This document shows positions 1 through 8,068 of a stretch of DNA of 64,000 nucleotides, one piece after another. The translations under genes were made by a program, and so were the position numbers. This DNA is from Streptomycetaceae bacterium (GTDB lineage: Bacteria > Actinomycetota > Actinomycetes > Nanopelagicales > Nanopelagicaceae): the NCBI GenBank assembly GCA_027490815.1, contig JAIXXJ010000039.1, forward strand, positions 1-64,000. The letters are read 5' to 3'. Numbering within the stretch: the stretch's first letter is position 1; every line of letters starts with the position of its first letter. The notes beneath the pieces are model-generated. The model searched no databases, was not told where the DNA came from, and was given only the letters and a program-made list of their open reading frames with translations.

Positions 1-4
1 AAAG

Positions 5-370
5 TGGAGGTGCCGGGAATCGAACCCGGGTCCTTCGGTGCAAAAACAGGGCTTCTACGGGCGTAGTGTGATTAACGCTTTCTCAGTCCCGAAGTTTCTC
101 CACACGACTCTCCGACGAACTCAGTTGCAAAACTGTTCTCTATCGTTGTTTGCAACACCAACGAATTGAAAAGCCCTCTAGCGACGCTAGGTTCCAGGTC
201 GAGAGCGGCACCTGGGCTAACGGCTTCGAAATGCTTATGCAGCGAGTTCGAAAGCTTGCTGATTGTTGTCAGCAGTTATTTTTGCACGGATTATTGGTTT
301 ACGAGATCATTCCGGCTTCCTCGGCCCGCTTCCCCTGCCTCAACATCCAAAGTCGAGACCGTTCACCCCC
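5..370 (-). ncRNA. ssrA: tmRNA (SsrA)
   Basis: Transfer-messenger RNA that frees stalled ribosomes and tags the unfinished protein for proteolysis. On the minus strand the 5' end GGGGGTG (370-364) pairs with CACCTCC (12-6) to form the tRNA-like acceptor stem. The T-arm GGTTCGATTCC lies just before the 3' end. The resume codon GCA is at 285-283 and the tag frame reads AKITADNNQQAFELAA, ending with TAA at 237-235. The ending ...QQAF.LAA is like the actinobacterial tags I know. After the discriminator A (position 5) the DNA reads CTT, so the 3' CCA is not encoded and must be added. It lies downstream of smpB on the same strand, the usual partnership. Confidence 0.96.
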
Positions 371-389
371 CAAGAGTGAATACAGAAAG

Positions 390-418
390 CTAATTTAAAT
401 TCTCTATGTAGTTGTCAA
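390..418 (-). promoter_or_regulatory. Probable ssrA promoter
   Basis: A perfect -35 TTGACA lies on the minus strand at 418-413. The -10 is ambiguous: TAAATT at 15-base spacing or AATTAG at 17-base spacing. Either would start transcription some 15-20 bases before the mature tmRNA 5' end, which is normally made by RNase P. No other gene lies between it and the tmRNA. Confidence 0.5.
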
Positions 419-504
419 TTTTCTGCGCCGTCGCCACAATTCCCCAAAAATTGAGGTATCGAAGCGGCGGTGAACTAAGTGTAAATCAGGAACGATCTAA
501 AGTG

Positions 505-1008
505 TTAATCGTCGTATTTTGATGCAGCACGCGATGCTTTTCCGCTGAGGCTTCGCGAAACCACACGTGAAACCTCGCGGTCTGCCTCACGCTCTTTTAT
601 TGCCTCACGCTTATCGTGTGCCTTCTTTCCTTTAGCGATTGCAATCTCAACTTTTGCTTTGCCATCTTTAAAGTAGAGCTGCAGCGGGATCAATGTAGTT
701 CCTGAATCTTTCATTTTACCGATCAGCTTATTGAGCTCATTTTTGTGAACGAGAAGTTTTCGATCTCTCCGAGGAGTGTGGTTAGTCCACGTGCCTTCTG
801 TGTATTCAGGAATATGAACGCCCATAAGCCATAGTTCACCATCATTTATCATCGCGAATCCATCGATTAAAGATGCACGACCTGCGCGAAGTGATTTAAC
901 TTCTGTTCCTGTAAGCACCATTCCGCATTCGATCACATCTGCTATCGAGTAGTCATGTCGTGCTTTCTTATTTTGGGCAATGACTTTGCGGCCTACTTCT
1001 TTAACCAT
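505..1008 (-). CDS. smpB: SsrA-binding protein SmpB
   Basis: 167 aa, the normal length for SmpB, the small basic protein that delivers tmRNA to stalled ribosomes by mimicking the missing anticodon arm. The N-terminal part carries the family signature in which a catalytic-looking stretch around residues 12-45 (NKKARHDY, then [14 protein letters not shown]) forms the OB-fold tmRNA-binding surface. The C-terminal tail (about residues 130-160) is rich in K, R and E and would form the helix that enters the mRNA channel. It sits between ftsX and ssrA on the same strand, as in other Actinobacteria. The ATG start directly precedes the conserved N-terminus. Confidence 0.96.
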   Translation of the reverse strand: MVKEVGRKVIAQNKKARHDYSIADVIECGMVLTGTEVKSLRAGRASLIDGFAMINDGELWLMGVHIPEYTEGTWTNHTPRRDRKLLVHKNELNKLIGKMKDSGTTLIPLQLYFKDGKAKVEIAIAKGKKAHDKREAIKEREADREVSRVVSRSLSGKASRAASKYDD

Positions 1009-1118
1009 GCCGCATCACCACCTTAGTTATTGCAATCAATTATTGATTTGCTGGGTCTAATTCTCTCACTTGGTTCAATAGGTGGGCGCCAGCAAAACCA
1101 CGGGTTTTGATTAAGTAA

Positions 1119-2021
1119 TTAGACCTTTAAGTAGCGACGCAGAGTGATGACAGAGGCAAGAATGGAAACTACCAAGCCTGTGGCCAATAAGTAGGCAGAT
1201 GAGACCCACACTTCTCGCCAACCAAAGAAATTAGTAAATGAAAGCAAAGGTGCAACATTTGTATCCACCACTGTTTTTAGTCCTGCGAGCAATCCCGTTG
1301 CAATTGCCCATCCAAATATTGCAGAGATGACACCTTCAAGTAAGAATGGAAGCTGAATTGACCAAGAAGAGGCACCAACTAATTTCATTACACCTGTTTC
1401 ACGTCGACGATTAAAGGCAGCAATTCGTAGAGTATTGGAAATCAATAGTGCGGCAGTTAGAACGGATGCAAGCCCAACTGCAAGTGCTCCATTTCGAAGT
1501 ACTCCCAATAACTTAAAGAATTTTTCCAAGATTGATCTTTGATCTTGGACAACATCAACTCCAGGACGACCACTAAATGCACTGACAATTACTGCAAACT
1601 CCGTTGGATCTTTTAACTTAACACGAAATGATTCTGGCAACTGATCTGCCGTAACATTTTGTGCAATTGCAGAATCCTTAAATCTCTCTTTAAAGCGAGA
1701 GTAGGCCTGTGATTGAGACTCATAGAAAACGCTTTCAACTACAGATAGCTCTGTTAATCCTTGTTGAATTGAAAGTCGTTGTGCTGCAGTGACTACTCCT
1801 GCTGCGCAAGAAGGCGAGTCAGATAGGTTTCCACATAGAAAAACAGAAACTTCAATCTTGTCATACCAATAATCTTTCATTGCACTTACCTGTGCATTAG
1901 CAAGAAGCCCAACACCGAGTAAGGAAAGTGAGATTGCAGTTGTGACAACTACTGCAAAAGTCATTGTTAAGTTGCGTCGAAGCCCAATTCGGACTTCATT
2001 TAATAGAAACCGTGCCCGCAT
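1119..2021 (-). CDS. ftsX: Cell division protein FtsX
   Basis: 300 aa permease-like partner of FtsE. FtsEX couples ATP hydrolysis in the cytoplasm to activation of peptidoglycan hydrolases at the division site. The protein has the FtsX layout: a short cytoplasmic N-terminus, one membrane helix at about residues 20-42, a large extracellular domain to about residue 165, then three membrane helices near 170-193, 225-245 and 268-292. The first helix is preceded by a basic stretch (RIGLRRN). The extracellular part has a Cys pair (CGNLSDSPSC) in the region that binds hydrolases in relatives. It starts 17 bases after ftsE and is clearly co-transcribed. Confidence 0.95.
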   Translation of the reverse strand: MRARFLLNEVRIGLRRNLTMTFAVVVTTAISLSLLGVGLLANAQVSAMKDYWYDKIEVSVFLCGNLSDSPSCAAGVVTAAQRLSIQQGLTELSVVESVFYESQSQAYSRFKERFKDSAIAQNVTADQLPESFRVKLKDPTEFAVIVSAFSGRPGVDVVQDQRSILEKFFKLLGVLRNGALAVGLASVLTAALLISNTLRIAAFNRRRETGVMKLVGASSWSIQLPFLLEGVISAIFGWAIATGLLAGLKTVVDTNVAPLLSFTNFFGWREVWVSSAYLLATGLVVSILASVITLRRYLKV

Positions 2022-2038
2022 TTTTCTACCTTTCGCCC

Positions 2039-2728
2039 TTAACCGGTATATCCATAAACACCACGAACTTGATCTCGGATAACGTGTCCAAGATCTAGTT
2101 CAATTACGCGTTTGCGCATCTGATCCACAATTCCTGCATCGTGAGTAGCCATTAAAACAGTAGTTCCCTCGCGATTAATTCGATCCAATAACTTCATAAT
2201 TCCAACTGATGTTGCTGGGTCTAGATTTCCAGTTGGCTCATCGGCGATCAAAATTGGTGGACGACTGACATAGGCCCTTGCAATAGCCACACGCTGTTGC
2301 TCTCCGCCTGAAATTTCAGAAGGCAATCGATCGCCCTTATCTTCTAATCCAACCAACTCGAGAACTTCTGGAACTTCACGATTGATTTCTTTCTGTGAAT
2401 ATCCAAGAACATGTAAGGTGAATGCGACATTTTCAGAAATAGTTTTGTTGGGGAGTAAGCGAAAATCTTGGAAAACAGTTCCAACAGATCTGCGGAGCTC
2501 GGGAACTTTGTGTTTTGCTAATGTGTTGAGATCTTTTCCGGCAACGTGAATTGAGCCTGATGTTGGACGTTCTTCCCGCAAAACTAAACGCAAGAAAGTT
2601 GATTTTCCAGAACCTGATAGTCCCACTAGAAACACGAACTCGCCTTTTACGATCTCCAGATTTACAGTATCTAGAGCTGGACGCTCTTGACCTGAATAAA
2701 CCTTTGTGACGTTTTCAAAGCGGATCAT
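2039..2728 (-). CDS. ftsE: Cell division ATP-binding protein FtsE
   Basis: 229 aa ABC ATPase that pairs with FtsX. All motifs are present: Walker A GLSGSGKS at 37-44, Q-loop near residue 87, signature SGGEQQ at 140-145, Walker B ILIADE at 159-164 followed by PTGNLD, and the switch His at 196. The length and the FtsX partner immediately downstream distinguish it from LolD-type ATPases. A good ribosome binding site (AGGAG) lies 7 bases before the ATG. The 166-base gap upstream to prfB probably holds its promoter. Confidence 0.96.
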   Translation of the reverse strand: MIRFENVTKVYSGQERPALDTVNLEIVKGEFVFLVGLSGSGKSTFLRLVLREERPTSGSIHVAGKDLNTLAKHKVPELRRSVGTVFQDFRLLPNKTISENVAFTLHVLGYSQKEINREVPEVLELVGLEDKGDRLPSEISGGEQQRVAIARAYVSRPPILIADEPTGNLDPATSVGIMKLLDRINREGTTVLMATHDAGIVDQMRKRVIELDLGHVIRDQVRGVYGYTG

Positions 2729-2894
2729 TACATCTCCTATTACATGTGCGGGGCTCTAGCCCTCGACCTGACAGTAGTTTATGTAAATGTTCTAGAAATC
2801 CATGGATATTGGCATGGTTTGAGCCTAAGAAAAATGTGAGATTGCATGGATTCTGAGAATTTTCAGGCTTTGACTATTAATTTAGCCCAAATTT

Positions 2895-3989
2895 TTATGA
2901 ACTTCGACGCCAGCGAATTCCGGCTTCGATGAACTCATCAATCTCACCATTTAAAACAGCGGATGTATTACCAGTTTCATAATTTGTCCGTAAATCTTTA
3001 ACCATTTGATATGGGGCCAAAACATATGAACGCATTTGATTTCCCCAAGAGCCAGAGTTATCTCCCTTGAGAGCATTTATCTTTGCTTGCTCTTCCTGTC
3101 TTCTTCGTTCCAACAATCTTGATTGCAAAACTGCTAATGCTGTTGCTTTATTTTGAATTTGAGAGCGCTCATTTTGGCAAGAGACAACAATCCCAGTTGG
3201 AATATGAGTTAATCGAACCGCTGAATCGGTGGTGTTAACGCCTTGTCCGCCAGGCCCAGATGAGCGATAAACATCCACGCGAATTTCTTTCTCGTCGATC
3301 TCAATGTGATCACTTTGCTCAACTACAGGCACAACTTCCACGCCAGCAAAAGAAGTATGTCTGCGGCTTTGACTGTCAAAAGGTGAAATTCGAACAAGTC
3401 GGTGAGTTCCTTGCTCCACAGAAAGTGTTCCATATGCATAGGGAGCAGAAACCTTAAAAGTTGTTGATTTAATTCCTGCTTCTTCAGCATATGAAGTTTC
3501 AAGAACATCAACTTTGAAACTATGACGTTCGCAGTAACGCAAATACATGCGCATGATCATCTCTGCCCAATCAGCGGCTTCCACTCCACCTGCTTCAGAA
3601 CGAATTGTGATGAGTGCATCTCGATCATCATATTCACCATTAAGAAGAGTTTGAACTTCTAATTCACTAACAGATTTTTTTACTGCGTCCAACTCTTTTT
3701 CGGCATCTTCAATTCCACCAGGCTCCCCTGCTGCAAGTTCAAAGAGAATAGGCAAGTCTTGCACTCGTTGACGAAGCCCCGATAACTTTACAATTTCGGA
3801 TTGAACTCTAGATAAACGGCTAGTTATTTTTTGGGCAGCTTCCGGGTTATCCCAAAGGTTTGGGGCTCCTGCTTCAACTTCTAACTCGTCTGCTTGTTTT
3901 CTGAGTTTAGGTAGATCTAAAACTTTTTCAATTGAAACAAGGGTCGCATCAATAGCATTTATCTCTAACTGATACTCGCGTGCGGCCAT
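2895..3989 (-). CDS. prfB: Peptide chain release factor 2
   Basis: 364 aa class I release factor reading UGA and UAA. The stop-codon reading tripeptide SPF is at 202-204 and the peptidyl-tRNA hydrolysis motif GGQ at 247-249, within [11 protein letters not shown] rather than PxT makes it RF2 and not RF1. The reading frame is continuous from the N-terminal helical domain (residues 1-110) onward. There is no in-frame UGA of the kind that requires the autoregulatory +1 frameshift in many other bacteria. The prfB-ftsE-ftsX-smpB order is an established actinobacterial cluster. Confidence 0.97.
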   Translation of the reverse strand: MAAREYQLEINAIDATLVSIEKVLDLPKLRKQADELEVEAGAPNLWDNPEAAQKITSRLSRVQSEIVKLSGLRQRVQDLPILFELAAGEPGGIEDAEKELDAVKKSVSELEVQTLLNGEYDDRDALITIRSEAGGVEAADWAEMIMRMYLRYCERHSFKVDVLETSYAEEAGIKSTTFKVSAPYAYGTLSVEQGTHRLVRISPFDSQSRRHTSFAGVEVVPVVEQSDHIEIDEKEIRVDVYRSSGPGGQGVNTTDSAVRLTHIPTGIVVSCQNERSQIQNKATALAVLQSRLLERRRQEEQAKINALKGDNSGSWGNQMRSYVLAPYQMVKDLRTNYETGNTSAVLNGEIDEFIEAGIRWRRSS

Positions 3990-4026
3990 GGTCTAAGGAT
4001 ACCCAGTGCCTGTTCGAGATAGCGAG

Positions 4027-4578
4027 TTAGCGAATTCGAACTCCAAAGAGATAAAAACCTTCTTGCACCTGATTTGTAACCCCTGCTGATGCTTGGAGAA
4101 AGACAGATGTTGTAGAAGAGAATGGAACTTTAAATGGTAGTTCTACCTCAGAGCGTGTTTGAATCTGGAGGTTTCGACCGTCACATTCAAAACTTGTTAG
4201 TTGTATATCTTTCAACTGCCTTAGTTTCATGTTGCTACTGTCATTACTCCAAGATTTCAGTTCGAGAATTACCTCTGTTCCCCCAATTTCACAATCAATT
4301 GGAATATCGGGGTGATCTCTTTTCGTTGCTATTGCCAAGGGAGCAGTCAACATTGTTCCCTTGCCTTGATAGTAAGCAGATTTATCTAAGGCGTGAACAC
4401 CACTTTGTGCCGCGGCTTCCGTTGCTTGAGCCAATGAACGTTTGGCAACCATGATGGTTGCTATATCTGTCATCACCATAAGGGAAGCAGTGGTGATGAC
4501 AAAGAGTCCAATAATCACAACAGACAGTGATCCTGACTCCTCCTTTACCTTATTTATGAATCTTTTCTCTAAAGCCAT
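4027..4578 (-). CDS. TadG-like minor pilin or pilus assembly protein
   Basis: 183 aa. The N-terminus is a short basic segment followed by ESGSLSVV and a single hydrophobic helix (about residues 16-40), the layout of prepilins cut by a TadV-type peptidase after the Gly or Ser. The helix is followed by ATIMVAKRSLAQATEAAAQSG, typical of TadG/TadE-like pseudopilins in which an Ala-rich helix follows the membrane segment. The remaining ~130 residues would be outside the cell and contain two Cys (within PIDCEIGG and TSFECDG) that could form a disulfide. It overlaps the next upstream gene by 10 bases and is the last gene of the pilin operon. Its exact role is inferred. Confidence 0.75.
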   Translation of the reverse strand: MALEKRFINKVKEESGSLSVVIIGLFVITTASLMVMTDIATIMVAKRSLAQATEAAAQSGVHALDKSAYYQGKGTMLTAPLAIATKRDHPDIPIDCEIGGTEVILELKSWSNDSSNMKLRQLKDIQLTSFECDGRNLQIQTRSEVELPFKVPFSSTTSVFLQASAGVTNQVQEGFYLFGVRIR

Positions 4579-5012
4579 GGGCTCAAATGTTCTTGAGCGG
4601 AAGCAGAAATACTTCGTCCAGTGGCATCATCTATAAAGGCAACAGTAAGTTTGATTCTCCCGTTTGCACTTAAACAAGGATTAGAACTGCACTCGATTGA
4701 GTTTCGAAGTGAAGCGATTTCAGTATCGGATAAATTCCACTGCTTTGCCAATAAAAGCGATGCTCTCGTTGAATGTTCCTCTGCAGCTGAATCATTCTCG
4801 CTAATTACATATACCCGCAATACTTCGCGGGCCATTGCGCGAGCAATTTCTTCATTGCCACTGATAGATGAAAATTGGTTCAGAAAAATAAATATTGGAA
4901 TAAATAATGGAATTGCTAAGGCAACGAACTCGACAATGGCACTTCCTGAATCTGATTGAAATTTTTGGCGCAAATTTGTCACTTGTAATTTCGAAATACG
5001 ATTAGGGCTCAA
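4569..5012 (-). CDS. TadE-like minor pilin
   Basis: 147 aa. After a basic leader comes DSGSAIVEFVALAIPLF, the classical TadE motif: a Gly cleavage position, a Glu at +5 of the mature protein, and a single membrane helix (about residues 22-45). The following segment NEEIARAMAREVLRVY is the amphipathic helix seen after the membrane helix in TadE proteins. A Cys pair (CSSNPC) sits in the outer domain. It overlaps the genes on both sides (10 and 11 bases), so the cluster is translationally coupled. TadE-like proteins are minor pilins of Flp/Tad pili; this is family knowledge, not something shown here directly. Confidence 0.8.
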   Translation of the reverse strand: MSPNRISKLQVTNLRQKFQSDSGSAIVEFVALAIPLFIPIFIFLNQFSSISGNEEIARAMAREVLRVYVISENDSAAEEHSTRASLLLAKQWNLSDTEIASLRNSIECSSNPCLSANGRIKLTVAFIDDATGRSISASAQEHLSPWL

Positions 5013-5367
5013 TTACTGATACTCCCACTACATCCGTGACAGGTAGACCACCCAGAAGAGTGGCTAGTCCGGGAACTAGTTGAGGTAAAAAATGAGTTCG
5101 ATGTGTGACCAAAATTTTTATTTTCTCAATTCGTCCACCCACTTCAAGGATTTGATCCGTGGGTTTAAACTCTTTTGAGATAGCCCGTGAAGCTGCCTCA
5201 CCTTGGGCCATCGCCATATCTAAATTTCTCATGTTTGTTGCAACAATTATTTGAGCACCCATTAAGAACAATAGGAGCAAAGGAATTAAAACAAGCGCAC
5301 TCTCCACATTTGCTTCTTCGCGGGCAAAGGCTTTCTTAATGCGCTCAAACTCTCTAGCGAATACCAT
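5002..5367 (-). CDS. TadE-family-like pilin
   Basis: 121 aa with a basic N-terminus (REFERIKKAFAREEANVES) followed by one strong membrane helix at about residues 24-45 and a small outer domain without Cys. The Glu just before the helix and the position of the helix resemble TadE proteins, but there is no clear Gly or Ser cleavage site, so processing is uncertain. It overlaps the DUF4244 pilin gene by 14 bases and the TadE-like gene by 11. In Mycobacterium and Streptomyces the Flp pilin is likewise followed by two TadE-like genes, which supports the assignment. Confidence 0.7.
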   Translation of the reverse strand: MVFAREFERIKKAFAREEANVESALVLIPLLLLFLMGAQIIVATNMRNLDMAMAQGEAASRAISKEFKPTDQILEVGGRIEKIKILVTHRTHFLPQLVPGLATLLGGLPVTDVVGVSVIEP

Positions 5368-5587
5368 TCATTGAATCCAATGAGTTCTTAAGAATCGCAG
5401 ATAAGCGCGGTGCGGCAATAGTCCAAATTGCTGTGACTAGGCCAGTTGTCATCAGTACAACTAAAACCCAACCGGGCACATCGCCGCGTTCATTTTTTAA
5501 TCGGGCAAAAAAATTATCAAGTGCATTAGATAAATGATTTTGGAGTTTTAGTTCTGAAGTGGCCAAGGTGTTAAAAAGATTTTTCAT
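5354..5587 (-). CDS. Flp/DUF4244-type major pilin
   Basis: 77 aa, the size of an actinobacterial Flp pilin precursor. A 35-residue leader ends in NERGDVPGWVLVV. Gly followed by an acidic or small residue is the expected class III signal peptide cut. It is followed by one membrane helix (about residues 40-60) and a short tail ending in LDSMNGIR. This is the DUF4244 pattern, the family of mycobacterial Rv3656c. It is the first gene of the four-gene pilin operon. The ATPase and membrane genes tadABC expected beside it lie instead near 28-30.5 kb on the other strand. Confidence 0.78.
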   Translation of the reverse strand: MKNLFNTLATSELKLQNHLSNALDNFFARLKNERGDVPGWVLVVLMTTGLVTAIWTIAAPRLSAILKNSLDSMNGIR

Positions 5588-5638
5588 TGCGGGCTCCCAT
5601 TCAAGGACAGGTTAGATTTGCTCAGATTCTTGTGAAAT

Positions 5639-5668
5639 AACTATCCATTTGAGATTTGGATAGTTTTT
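5639..5668. terminator. Hairpin between pilin operon and E1-like gene
   Basis: An 8-bp perfect stem AACTATCC/GGATAGTT with an 11-base loop. The plus strand has a T run (5664-5668) after it; the minus strand has only TTATTT. It lies downstream of the minus-strand E1-like gene and just upstream of the pilin operon, so it could end the former transcript. Being weak on the minus strand it may only partly separate the two units. Confidence 0.4.
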
Positions 5669-5683
5669 ATGTGGATAAGTGAA

Positions 5684-6994
5684 TTAACTCCAATTGCAGG
5701 GGCAACGGGGGTGTCGTGTAAATCTGATTGATTGCGGCCCTAGATCTGCGGAATAGTTGAATCTCACGTGAGTTGCAATGAGATTGCTTTGGCCTGTATC
5801 AATGAATCGCAGAATAGATGCGATGGCAAGGCCCGCCAGTTGATAGGCAATCGAAACGGGCGGTTCATCGTTTTGAGGAGCTAGCGAGATTAACTCTTCA
5901 ACTCCAAGTTGTTCAGAACGAATCAATGCAAGGCATTGATAACAAGGTGTTTGTCGCGGAATAACCAATGGCCCGCATTGAGCAGCACCTCCTATCAACT
6001 CACCAACAAAGAAGTGATCTAACTTATCTCGCATCATTTGATGCACGAGTTCTGGTTGAAAGTTCCCCACAATTACCCGCAAATTTTTTTCCTGTATCGC
6101 CGACTCCTGCTTATTTGTTCCAATCTTTGGAGCTGTAGGAAATAGAGACCATTCGCGAGCTAACTCTTCAATTCTTGATTTATATCCCAATCCAAAATCA
6201 TTGATGCGCAAAACTCCAGTACCTAGATCAGTATCGCCAATAGATTGGTTTTCGCTACGTGATGTAAGTGAGAACTTGGTATTTGAAACTCCACTTGCAA
6301 GTAAACCGGCAAAAATTAAAGTGGCAACTCTGTTATTTCCATTAATTTCAATTCCAAATGACTGTCTTGCTGAAAGTATCTCAACGCCACCATCGACTAT
6401 GTTTTCAATCCATGTTGTTTGACTCAACTCTGGAGCCATTCTGTTTTGTAGCTGGCGAAAAAATGCATCCTTACTTTGGTCTTGAGTATGAGAAGCTCGT
6501 TCTGCAATAGGTGATTGAAATCGGTTATGAAGTTTGATTTTTGAATTCTTGATATCTATAAGTTGGGCAGATAACAACTTGCTGATTACGTCTTCAACAA
6601 CATCCATAGGAGCTGCTAACTCTTCACTGATTTGAGATGCACTATGGAGTCCATCAAATTTTGCGACAATTGCTCTGGCCCCAGGGTGAGAGATTGATAT
6701 CGCAGTTTGAGCAGCTGCAACGACTAAGGGTCTTTCTTGTTTGGCATCTGCTTTACTAATGTAAACACCGGATTTGAGTCGAGGCCTACTCTCATTAGCC
6801 TGATCGAGGGCTGAACCCTCAATGGAAATCCTGGTTATTGGTGCTGGCTTACTTTTCCTGATCCGCTTGTGTAATTGTGGTTTTTTGCTTTCTAGAGAGT
6901 TACTCAGTGGGTTGCTTAAGTTTTTTACTTGAGATTCGATAATTGTTTGCATGTGCCAAAGAATGTCGATTGCGAGCGCCCAATGTTGATTCAT
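5684..6994 (-). CDS. E1/ThiF-like protein, TOMM-type leader-binding family
   Basis: 436 aa from the ATG (a GTG lies one codon upstream). The N-terminal ~170 residues include a winged-helix-like segment (HSASQISEELAAPMDVVEDVISKLLSAQLI). The second half resembles the ThiF/E1 proteins that Actinobacteria keep near uvrD2, annotated in relatives as cyclodehydratase-like. Diagnostic is the C-terminus: GPLVIPRQTPCYQC, then at the very end HPRCPCNW, giving a CxxC...CxC set (C352, C355, C432, C434 counted from the GTG) that likely binds zinc. The Rossmann GxGxxG loop expected for ATP use is not visible, so it may have lost adenylation activity. No precursor peptide or YcaO partner is present nearby. 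Function unknown. Confidence 0.7.
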   Translation of the reverse strand: MNQHWALAIDILWHMQTIIESQVKNLSNPLSNSLESKKPQLHKRIRKSKPAPITRISIEGSALDQANESRPRLKSGVYISKADAKQERPLVVAAAQTAISISHPGARAIVAKFDGLHSASQISEELAAPMDVVEDVISKLLSAQLIDIKNSKIKLHNRFQSPIAERASHTQDQSKDAFFRQLQNRMAPELSQTTWIENIVDGGVEILSARQSFGIEINGNNRVATLIFAGLLASGVSNTKFSLTSRSENQSIGDTDLGTGVLRINDFGLGYKSRIEELAREWSLFPTAPKIGTNKQESAIQEKNLRVIVGNFQPELVHQMMRDKLDHFFVGELIGGAAQCGPLVIPRQTPCYQCLALIRSEQLGVEELISLAPQNDEPPVSIAYQLAGLAIASILRFIDTGQSNLIATHVRFNYSADLGPQSIRFTRHPRCPCNWS

Positions 6995-7052
6995 CACAAA
7001 ATCTGTGGAGTTGGCACCCTTAAGTTCACGGTGCGTAATTTGAAGTTAACGC

Positions 7053-7083
7053 AAAAAAGCCTCACATCCATTTGGAGTGAGGC
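7053..7083 (-). terminator. Rho-independent terminator after the DUF5679 gene
   Basis: On the minus strand GCCTCAC pairs with GTGAGGC, with a further 3-bp inner stem (TCC/GGA), followed directly by six T residues (7058-7053). It stands 63 bases downstream of the DUF5679 stop and upstream of the E1-like gene, so it separates those transcripts. The plus strand has a shorter T run after it. Confidence 0.8.
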
Positions 7084-7145
7084 TCTTTTGTAACGCTAGT
7101 TATGTACTGACCAGCTAAGGCTGGCTTAAGCACAAAGAAATTTAA

Positions 7146-7310
7146 TTACTGGGCTTTACCAAGAATACGATTGACCTTGGTGCCACATACTGGGCAGATA
7201 CCCTGCGCCATGCGACGGCCAGACTCTGAAACCTTTACAGTTCCTTCGAAATCACGCTTCTCTTTGCACTTAACGCAGTAAGCGTCACCCTTGTATGTCT
7301 CTGCTGTCAT
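7146..7310 (-). CDS. DUF5679 zinc-ribbon protein
   Basis: 54 aa, starting MTAETYKGDAYCVKCKEKR and ending VNRILGKAQ. Two CxxC knuckles (CVKC at 12-15 and CPVC at 39-42) form a small zinc ribbon. This is the DUF5679 family, a tiny protein kept in most Actinobacteria next to the DUF45 peptidase and UvrD2 regions. Its function is unknown; the ribbon suggests binding of nucleic acid or ribosome. A very strong ribosome binding site (AGGAGGAAAG) precedes the ATG. It has its own terminator and a 101-base upstream region holding three perfect hairpins, suggesting a separately regulated and abundant transcript. Confidence 0.88.
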   Translation of the reverse strand: MTAETYKGDAYCVKCKEKRDFEGTVKVSESGRRMAQGICPVCGTKVNRILGKAQ

Positions 7311-7335
7311 TTCTTTCCTCCTATCGACGCTTACG

Positions 7336-7409
7336 ATCCCATTGGGATGCTCCCCTTTTGGGGTGGGCGCTCTAGTCTGAGGTTACTCGCCTCACGCTTG
7401 ATTAAGCGT
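7336..7409 (-). promoter_or_regulatory. Hairpin-rich leader of the DUF5679 gene
   Basis: Within 101 bases between two minus-strand genes are three perfect hairpins: ACGCTT/AAGCGT with a 4-base loop (7394-7409), CCCC/GGGG with loop AAAA on the minus strand (7352-7363), and ATCCC/GGGAT with a 3-base loop (7336-7348). None is followed by a T run on the minus strand, so they do not look like terminators. They would form a 5' leader that ends 25 bases before the start codon. Whether it is regulatory or only stabilises the mRNA is not known. Confidence 0.4.
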
Positions 7410-7411
7410 AA

Positions 7412-8026
7412 CTACGCACCCTTATTTAAGAGTTTTTTTAGGGCCTCTGGGGCTGTGAGCGCGTTTTCGGCCGCCTCATAGCCCTGTAAATAGGCCTCAG
7501 CCTGCTCCTCCTGGGGGAAACGGGCCAAAAGCTCCTTGAACTCCTGACCATGGTCGAAGTACTCCAGATGGATGGCCTCGTGGAAAAGGACATAATCCAA
7601 AACGTATTCAGGGGCACCCTTGAGGCGATCTGAGATACGAATGGAGCGGTCAATGCCTGTGCACGATCCCCAGCGCTCGCGCATAGCCCGCCAATTGACC
7701 GATGCTGGCCGCGCTGAAATCTCTGGAGCAAATTGCGTGAGCAGTTCCGCAACTCTAATGAGCAAGGTTTCCTCGCTCATCGTTGCAACGGCCTCTTGGG
7801 CGCGAATCTTTGCCACCATTTCCGGAACCATCGCCCGTTCATCGGCCTTACTCATTCTGGCCGGGATTGAAACAACGATTCGACCGCCTTGGCGATAGGC
7901 AGAGATGTTTTTCTTCCTGCGGCTGGAGCGAATTACGACTATCTCGCCCTCAGTGATGCCAGGCAATGTCGATTCTTCTAGTGTTTTTTCAACTAAAGAA
8001 TCTCCTTGGAGATCTGGATGCTGCAT
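7412..8026 (-). CDS. YgjP/DUF45-type zinc metallopeptidase
   Basis: 204 aa. The zincin motif HEAIH is at 149-153 with the likely third ligand H159 (in YFDHGQEF). It is preceded by the family segment MRERWGSCT...IRISDRL. The DUF45/WLM-like family is predicted to cleave peptides and is found beside the DUF5679 and E1-like genes in Actinobacteria; the substrate is unknown. Hand counts of 60-base rows give roughly 52-63% G+C here against about 40-45% in most neighbours, so its base composition stands out. No good ribosome binding site precedes the ATG. Instead a 28-codon ORF and a perfect hairpin lie directly upstream. Confidence 0.85.
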   Translation of the reverse strand: MQHPDLQGDSLVEKTLEESTLPGITEGEIVVIRSSRRKKNISAYRQGGRIVVSIPARMSKADERAMVPEMVAKIRAQEAVATMSEETLLIRVAELLTQFAPEISARPASVNWRAMRERWGSCTGIDRSIRISDRLKGAPEYVLDYVLFHEAIHLEYFDHGQEFKELLARFPQEEQAEAYLQGYEAAENALTAPEALKKLLNKGA

Positions 8027-8043
8027 ATGAAAAATAATAGGTC

Positions 8044-8068
8044 ATCTCTCAACTAAACCTTGAGAGAT
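8044..8068 (-). promoter_or_regulatory. 9-bp perfect hairpin in the metallopeptidase leader
   Basis: ATCTCTCAA pairs without mismatch with TTGAGAGAT around a 7-base loop. It contains the stop codon of the 28-codon leader ORF in its 3' arm and ends 18 bases before the peptidase start codon. The position is suited to control of translation initiation. No long T tract follows on the minus strand. Confidence 0.4.

Noticed and set aside
150-398. Plus-strand frames of 75-82 codons over the first 400 bases
   Set aside because: They lie antisense to the tmRNA, whose structure and tag reading frame fully account for the sequence.
2895-3989. Programmed frameshift in prfB
   Set aside because: The RF2 frame is continuous and no in-frame TGA follows the N-terminal codons, so the classical frameshift element is absent.
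5670-5678. Perfect DnaA box TGTGGATAA
   Set aside because: It is isolated, and a 9-base match is expected by chance about once in 130 kb counting both strands. A near match at 27948-27956 does not make a cluster, and no dnaA or dnaN gene is nearby, so no origin is called.
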